From the NCBI GenBank assembly GCA_038093515.1, contig JBBPSI010000068.1, positions 1-64,000 of the forward strand: DNA of 64,000 nucleotides, read 5' to 3'. Source of the DNA: Butyriboletus loyo. Its lineage: Eukaryota; Basidiomycota; Agaricomycetes; Boletales; Boletaceae. Of this stretch, positions 57,241 through 64,000 are shown piece by piece (position 1 is the first letter of the stretch; every line of letters begins with the position of its first letter). Position numbers and translations under genes: made by a program. The notes beneath the pieces are model-generated. The model was not told where the DNA came from and searched no databases. It was given only the letters and a program-made list of their open reading frames with translations.

Positions 57241-58207
57241 TGTCAATTGTTGACATCGCTATCCCTTGCTTCCTTTGTGCATTTATCGAGCGTATATGCG
57301 TATAGTCGTTTATTGAGCGTTCGTTGTGTATAAAACATGTGGTCTAAACTATGCTACCGCCTTGTGCTTGGGAGTTCCTCATATAATATGCTCAATCGAA
57401 GGTCGTGGCAGGTTCACTTTCGCCGGGTGTTGTTGAACATTATGTAACGTTGATCCAAGACTCGCGTACTACATCAATCTTTGGTAGGCCCAGGCCCATC
57501 TACAAAACTAGCCAAGTGTAGCCGAGTGCTACAGAGTCTGTAGCACTCGGCTAGTTTTGTAGATGCCAGCATGTGCAATGAAATTACTCTCATGAATAAC
57601 ACACCAGGCATACTCCCTGATAGTGCATACGTTTTTCCATTTCCCGACTTGGTTTGCGGGGAATTTGCATCTTTGACCCGGCCGTTTTGCAATACAAAAA
57701 AAAAATCAATTTCTGTCCCTTGTAGGGTGTCGTACCCCTAGTCTAAGGGGGCCCCTGTGCCCCTACTCCGCCTCCGACTATGCAAATGCCCGTCGCCCCC
57801 TGTTGGTCCGCCGTTCCCGCCAGCCGTTTTAAGTCTCCCACGTTTTATTAAATAATTATACTCTAGCAAGTCATAACCGTGCGTCTAACCGCCCACCGTC
57901 TTCTCGGTCACTCGTTGGCATGATCTTCCAGCTTTAAATAGGGTAAAGGTCAGGTGTACGCGACGTCGTGAGTGTTTGAACGCCCGATTCTAGGAAAGTA
58001 TTTGGGTGACAGCAGATATTACGCCATTCGCTTTCGTCCTTCGTGCCCTACTACTACTATCATAGGTCTTGCGTGATGCCGCATCGTACAGTTTACGCGT
58101 TATATATGGCCCAGGCCGCAATCACACGTATTTATTTACCCGAATTCTCACAGATCCTATCTCAAATTTCTTCTCGAGGTTTCAGTTTCTTGTGCCACAC
58201 CGAAGGT
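57241..58207. other. Gene-poor tract with a hairpin
   Basis: No gene is supported. It includes the stepped hairpin at 57497-57565 and a C-rich stretch near 57740-57800. Confidence 0.5.
57497..57565. repeat. Stepped inverted repeat (two 14-bp stems)
   Basis: The outer arms CATCTACAAAACTA (57497-57510) and TAGTTTTGTAGATG (57552-57565), and inner arms GCCGAGTGCTACAG (57521-57534) and CTGTAGCACTCGGC (57538-57551), are exact reverse complements. The left side has a 10-bp extra segment between the two stems, itself a near copy of adjoining sequence. The inner arm with one more base, CTGTAGCACTCGGCT, recurs at 35873-35887. It looks like a small foldback repeat family. Confidence 0.75.
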
Positions 58208-58210
58208 ATA

Positions 58211-58618
58211 TACTATAATCTAGAGCCAGCTTGGTTGTACTATTTCGCCTATAGGCTCGGTTATATCGACTGGGAAACCTCCGCTCCTTCCGGTTGATTT
58301 GACGTGCCATCTGACCGAAACTCGGAGCTTGAAATCTTGGGTACAAGGATCCTCATCGATGCGGTTGATCTACTTATGCTTATGCCACCTACTACCATCC
58401 ATCCTGCGCAACGATTTTACATCCTGAAGTATATATCGATGTTGATTGGCATAATCACCTGTGCTTTGGGCGCAATTTCCACCTCACTCCTCGAGCTGCT
58501 GGCCAGACGGCACGTGACTCAACTGGAAGGAGCGGAGGTCTCTCAGCCGATGTAACCGAGCCTATAGGCGAAATAGTACAAGGATATTAGAGCTACCAAA
58601 CTGGCTCTAAGTTATAAT
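58211..58618. mobile_element. Foldback/MITE-like element with ~100-bp inverted arms
   Basis: The left arm at about 58211-58308 is the reverse complement of about 58509-58618 at roughly 80% by eye, with a perfect 27-bp core (58237-58263 against 58553-58579). About 200 bp lie between the arms. No transposase is encoded; the two short ORFs that overlap it run through the arms and are not called. Long arms, short loop and no coding capacity suggest a non-autonomous foldback element. Target-site duplications were not identified. Confidence 0.7.
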
Positions 58619-59012
58619 TAATTCGTAGTCATCCAAGACCGATCGATCCTAATATTACCTCTCCATATCACCCTCGTACTTCACAGATAACGACCATGTC
58701 GTTGTCCATGATACGGTCAGCTCTGGTCGCATTTGTGACAAGAGAGGGTAGTGTCGTGTCGTTTACCGCCATCTGTGGGATGTTTTCCATCCCATCCTCA
58801 AGTCACGCCCACATTATAGTAAAGTGGCGTTGCCAGATCCCGTGTTTCATGCTTGCAAGCGTTGCTTATCACGAGGAATCGATCGTGCACCTCACTGATC
58901 CCCTGATATTGGCCTGAACCTAAGGTTAGTAATGTATCATATATCATGTCAGATCGCGTCATTCTTTCCTTTTATGTAGCTGGGTTTCATCAATTCTTTC
59001 GGTGCGCGTTGA

Positions 59013-59413
59013 AGTAGCTGCTTTTCTGCCGCAACGCCCCTCGGCTAAACGATGGATCGATCGGCCCTGACCATGGTTACAGGCCTGACTGGTTCTCTAA
59101 GTGTGACATCGATTCACCAGCCGTCGACGAGGCACGCTTCACGTTGGTGCGCACTATTGAACGAGGTTTCGTCGCGAGGGGTTCCGCGTGCTATGTCCAG
59201 GTGTTAGCTCAGATGTCACCGCGTCTTAGCCGAACGATGCTTCAAGTTGAGTCAAAGATGCTCAGCAATAACGAACGCGCCGCATATGCATTGGGAAGCA
59301 GTCTTGCGGAGGAGGAACAGCCGAGGAGGATCCCGCCTGGAGGTGGAAGGCTGTACACGAATCTACCTGACGGGTCAGCTCATCTGATTTTTCGCGTTAC
59401 AGAGGGGATCTAA
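59013..59413 (+). other. Unassigned open frame, possible gene remnant
   Basis: An uninterrupted frame of about 130 codons without an early ATG reads through DGSIGPDHGYRPDWFSKCD and VQVLAQMSPRLSRTMLQVE to LYTNLPDGSAHLIFRVTEG, then stop. The amino-acid composition looks protein-like but I recognise no family, and no clear splice acceptor or upstream exon was found. It may be a decayed exon. The rest of 58619-60261 shows no supported gene. Confidence 0.25.
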
Positions 59414-60261
59414 TGGAGACACGATGGATGATTTTCCGTGGGAATTTGGAGACGCACCTGATGGATGTTGTCAAACGTTGGGTGACTATGTGCATATCAA
59501 TCGTCTGCGAACTTCTGTCAACCTCAAGCACAAAGCTGTAAGTTTAGAGTCATAGCAGAAGTGACGGTGACGACCCAGTAGTCAGGGTATTCCCAACCGG
59601 AACCATTCACGAGTAGCGAAGCGATTGCAACGGACAGGCACGAAGTAATGCCTCCGCAGACTTGGATCTGTCACAATTTCGACGTAAGGTGGTCTTGGCT
59701 ACCTGGTGGCATTGTCGCATGTCGTATTTTACAGATCCCGCAAAAGAAATGCAATCTGGCATTCACGCGACCCTGGGACGGCAGATAAGTTAGATAAATA
59801 AATAATGTCTTGACTTGTCTTGAGTATACATACATCCTTACTTAGTACGGTGGTGAACGTTCAGAAGCAATGAACGCTTCAGACTCTGGAGTGATCCGGA
59901 TCGTACGCTGTTCTCGTTCGAAAACGTTAGGTTGAAGTATTCAATCTCCGACTCAAACATGTCTTGATTTGGCAGGATCGCGTGGATCTGATCCATTCAA
60001 ACAATCCTGCGCTGTCTCGACGCATGTGGTGATCGAGTAAGATTGACGTGACTTCTAACGGGTTTATACGAGACAAATTCTAAGGATCTGCTCCCACCTT
60101 TCTCTCTGCCTCCGATTGGTTGGCATTGCGCATGCGCAGGGACATCGAAAGTGATCTTTTGAAGCTCACTCTGCAGGTGCGTGAGGGGCTCATACAGATA
60201 AGAGAAAGACGAGGAAGTTGGCCGTCCTATTTAACCAAGCCACTGGAGCGTCCCAAGCTGG

Positions 60262-61538
60262 ATGGTTGCAGCAACTTTGCAATCTAAGCAATTAGCCCAG
60301 ATCAGCGGATACAGTACAGGTGAGCAACACAGTTGTCCATGTCTGTCGCATATACCCACCATAAACGTTTTCTTAGCTGCTTCTTGGCTGGTCAATGTCT
60401 GGGAATGGTTCATCAGACTTGACGATGAAGTCATTTTCATTTGGCCGTACGTGTTGTATTCTTCTATGCGAAACCGTGTGGAACGCGATTTCTGTTGCAC
60501 ACCAGTATGGCACACACGGCCTATATCAAGTGGCTGTACTTCTTTGGGAAATACTTTGGGCTGGCTGTACAGACGTAAGTGTCTGTTCGCTTCATTGCGT
60601 AGAGTGGACCTAACCATCCAAGTCTAGCGGGGTGTTTGCGATTCAAGTGGTGTATTTCGCGAATCATTCCATGTCCCTTGAAAATTGTCGGATATATCGT
60701 GCCCTCGAGATGGTAGCGTCCACATTGCTCATGCTCTGCTTCGATATCGTCCTGCTCCTCCGAAGTGCGTGCCTTCCGATTTTCATATACTCCTTTTCTG
60801 ACGATGAGATTAGTCTACGGATTATACGGGCGGTACGCGCGGAGCTGCGTACTTGCAACATGTGCTGTTGTAGTAGAGTGTGTGACGACGGTTATTACCA
60901 TATTGGTAGCCATCCCCACGGCGATGTACGACCCTACTTGCGCGATGATCCAGGTACCAAAGACACTCATCCTGTTCGTTTGCGGTACGTTCACATCACA
61001 ATCTATCCTCTTGTGGTTGGCGTACCGCAAACGGCGGCCCGTCGCCCGACCAAGGGCATCCATTGCTTGGGTAACCATCCGCGATGGTATGCTGGTATTC
61101 GTGTGCATTTCTGGTAAGCGGTACAATTCATATTTCGAATCGATGAACTGAATCAGCGCGCGCGCAAGCGTTTCTCGCGATTGTTCTCATACTCATACTC
61201 CACGATAGCCCTACGACGACCGTGATGATTTTGTGCGTCCTGCTGTGGCCTTCATCCTCTGACACCCTTTCTGACCCATCGACGAAAGCTTCCTTCCAAT
61301 GTTCGCCTCCCTTGGAGTACGTAGTCCCTCCTAATCCCGCCTTGCGGGTGTTCGAGTATTGACATTAACACACCTTTCCCTAACAACCCCATAGGCGTGT
61401 CATATCATTTTGAACATCCAACGCGTACCACATGTCGAAGCCACCCAACAATTCACGACCGACATTTGGGGACTAGATAGAAGTGGGGATTCGTTCCTCC
61501 TTTCCGACGACCTATTTCAGTCACGCCCCTCATGGTAA
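60262..61538 (+). CDS. DUF6533-like multi-span membrane protein
   Basis: A family of fungal integral membrane proteins of unknown function, numerous in agaricomycetes. ATG 60262 and several ~50-nt introns give WEWFIRLDDEVIFIWP (the charged DDE-WP motif typical of the family's N-terminus), then AHTAYIKWLYFFGKYFGLAVQT, a Cys-containing loop (NHSMSLENCRIYRALE), and helices MVASTLLMLCFDIVLLL, YGLYGRYAR (conserved family motif), AVVVECVTTVITILVAI, KTLILFVCGTFTSQSILLW and FLAIVLILIL. The 3' end (ACHIILNIQRVPHVEATQQF, stop TAA 61536-61538) follows an uncertain junction near 61250-61390. The gene would have six or seven helices. No function is proposed. Confidence 0.65.
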
Positions 61539-62346
61539 TGCGTTGGGTCACGTGGACCAACCGTGCTTTGGAGCACCGTACAAAAGGACAAGCACGCTGG
61601 TTTGGATGTCCGGATCTTGACCAAACAAAAACAAAAAAAGAGTGCTGCAAGAAACTTTCATTGATGCACCGCTAACGGACAGAACAGGGTTGGAGCATGG
61701 AGGTATCCTTCCGATCTGGGAGATAGGCGCGAGTAGTGCGGGCACTTGTACGTGTACTAGTTTTATCTTATTACATTTTATTGTGCAGACGGTGAATACT
61801 CGTGCAAGTGGAGGACGCTCCTCCAATAATGATATCACGCCTGTGGTGTACTCATATCGGGGGTCCAGACTGGTTTTGTGAAAATACACAGCAGGGCCAA
61901 GGACGACCGTACAAAGGATGTAGAACTCGGAACGCACGGCGGCTATGGAGCGATAATAAACTCAGTCGTCGTGCGCGGTAAGGCAACGGACTGAGGGGAG
62001 CGGTCTCGAAAAGATGCGCCTAATATACCAAGTCGGACGCGCTGACAGAACAAAGTATGAATCATATATGACATACGCTCGGTCCATGGCTAGACCCGAG
62101 CGTCGACCGTAGGCAAAAAGGACGCGATTTGAATGAGTGGTATTGCGAAATTTAATAGAAAGGATCAAAGCTATCACGTACAACAAAAGAAGGGAAACAT
62201 ATCGTTGTGACGCGCTCGATGCGTTCCGAGTCAGAGTATAAAGTGGAAGTGGTAAATGTATGGATTATCGTTACAGCGTGTGTCCCTGTACTTTCAACCG
62301 TACTTTAATGTTTCTAGAAATGATTGCGACGTCAGTTTAATTGCGA
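61539..62346. other. Intergenic between convergent genes
   Basis: It holds the 3' ends of the DUF6533-like gene and of trimethylguanosine synthase. Short ORFs at 61548-61937 are not supported. Confidence 0.5.
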
Positions 62347-63431
<1,085 letters not shown>

Positions 63432-63814
63432 ACAAAAACTTGGTTAGGTTCAAGTTTGTCGAGGTAGCGTTGATTCGGGATCCGCTCGTGAGTACTTGAG
63501 TTGGCGCTCCGTTGCAATGAAACTTGACACTAACCGTTTACCATGGACAATTGTACGCTCAGAGCACCACTCTCGTCAGCTCGTTCCCAACTACTCGATA
63601 CGAGGGCTTTCAAATTCTCCGCTCAACAAGGGCACGACAACGACTGGTTGAGCCTGGTCTAGTTGGGAATGGTACACGTCTCAATCGCGTCGATCGGTTT
63701 ACTATCTAACATGGCGTGTCACCAGCCTCCGTTTAAAATCGCACCGATGCATATCGTTACGAGCTGGAACTTCGCTCCAGCGTACAAAAAGCTGGGTTCG
63801 AGCGACGAAATATA
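63432..63814. other. Intergenic
   Basis: Promoter of trimethylguanosine synthase. The short + strand ORFs here have no recognisable feature. Confidence 0.5.
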
Positions 63815-64000
63815 TCATTCCTCACCACTGTCCTCGAGCACTGTGATCTCCTCAAGTCCATCTCGATTCTTGACGCGCTCAAGATGCACGCGTTCTCGCT
63901 GACGTCGTTGGTCCTTCTTCTCTCTGTCGCCCGTTCGTTGGAGGCAGTCTCTCTCGTGTCGAACCCTCGCTCTCGGTTCCGTACGAGGTCTGACGGATCT
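63815..64000 (-). CDS. C-terminus of a highly charged protein (partial)
   Basis: A minus-strand frame enters from the window edge and is open for 61 codons to TGA at 63815-63817. It is rich in Arg, Lys and Glu and ends KKDQRRQRERVHLERVKNRDGLEEITVLEDSGEE. The abrupt change to acidic residues just before the stop is typical of a true C-terminus. The N-terminal part lies outside the window, so no function can be given. Confidence 0.4.
   Translation of the reverse strand, partial: RSVRPRTEPRARVRHERDCLQRTGDREKKDQRRQRERVHLERVKNRDGLEEITVLEDSGEE

Noticed and set aside
58043..58555. Two adjacent + strand ORFs of 83-84 codons
   Set aside because: Both run through the inverted arms of the foldback element and encode nothing recognisable.

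Overview
This is eukaryotic DNA, almost certainly from a basidiomycete fungus. Genes are dense, are broken by many 50-60 nt GT-AG introns, and encode typical agaricomycete products (laccases, squalene synthase, coronin, a nuclear-pore Pom34-like protein, a Zn2Cys6 regulator, a DUF6533-type membrane protein). The style fits Cantharellales (Rhizoctonia/Ceratobasidium), but that placement is inference. The left end is subtelomeric: the first 3.9 kb is repeat DNA with short CCTAA arrays in the orientation expected of a left chromosome arm.

Subtelomere (1-5.3 kb). A 925-bp unit occurs as a head-to-tail pair (1-616 partial, 617-1541 complete) and as a 5'-truncated copy (3331-3850). The complete and the truncated copy both run at the same base straight into a CCTAA telomere-like array. 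Every copy carries a perfect type-III hammerhead ribozyme: all conserved core bases, closed stems I and II, and an open 8-bp stem III. One ribozyme per 925 bp, seamless tandem joining, a constant 3' junction on telomeric repeats and 5' truncation on the outer side together suggest a non-coding, retrozyme-like RNA element copied onto chromosome ends by reverse transcription. This is the most unusual system in the window. A 31-bp minisatellite separates the copies.

Left gene block (5.3-19.3 kb): coronin (+), an ankyrin-RCC1-BTB protein resembling IBtk (+), a FAD-dependent oxidoreductase (-), a small coiled-coil-like ORF (-) and squalene synthase (+). A 3.2-kb stretch with inverted repeats and no supported gene follows.

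Laccase region (22.5-39.8 kb): laccase A (-), an RCC1-PHD protein (-), a Zn2Cys6 protein with a possible 2OG-oxygenase-like C-terminus (-), and laccases B and C (-). B and C are tandem duplicates. The copied block carried along the 5' end of the Zn2Cys6 gene, which survives as a pseudogene between them.

Right block (40-64 kb): M28-family vacuolar membrane protease (-), mitochondrial Hsp78/ClpB (-), a small single-pass membrane protein (+), an MFS transporter relic (-), cytidine deaminase (-), a Hua1-like zinc protein (-), an F-box protein (-), a Pom34-like nucleoporin (+), a foldback element, a DUF6533-like membrane protein (+), trimethylguanosine synthase (-) and the C-terminus of a charged protein at the window edge. 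Exon boundaries were worked out by hand; gene spans are more reliable than individual splice sites except where exons are listed.
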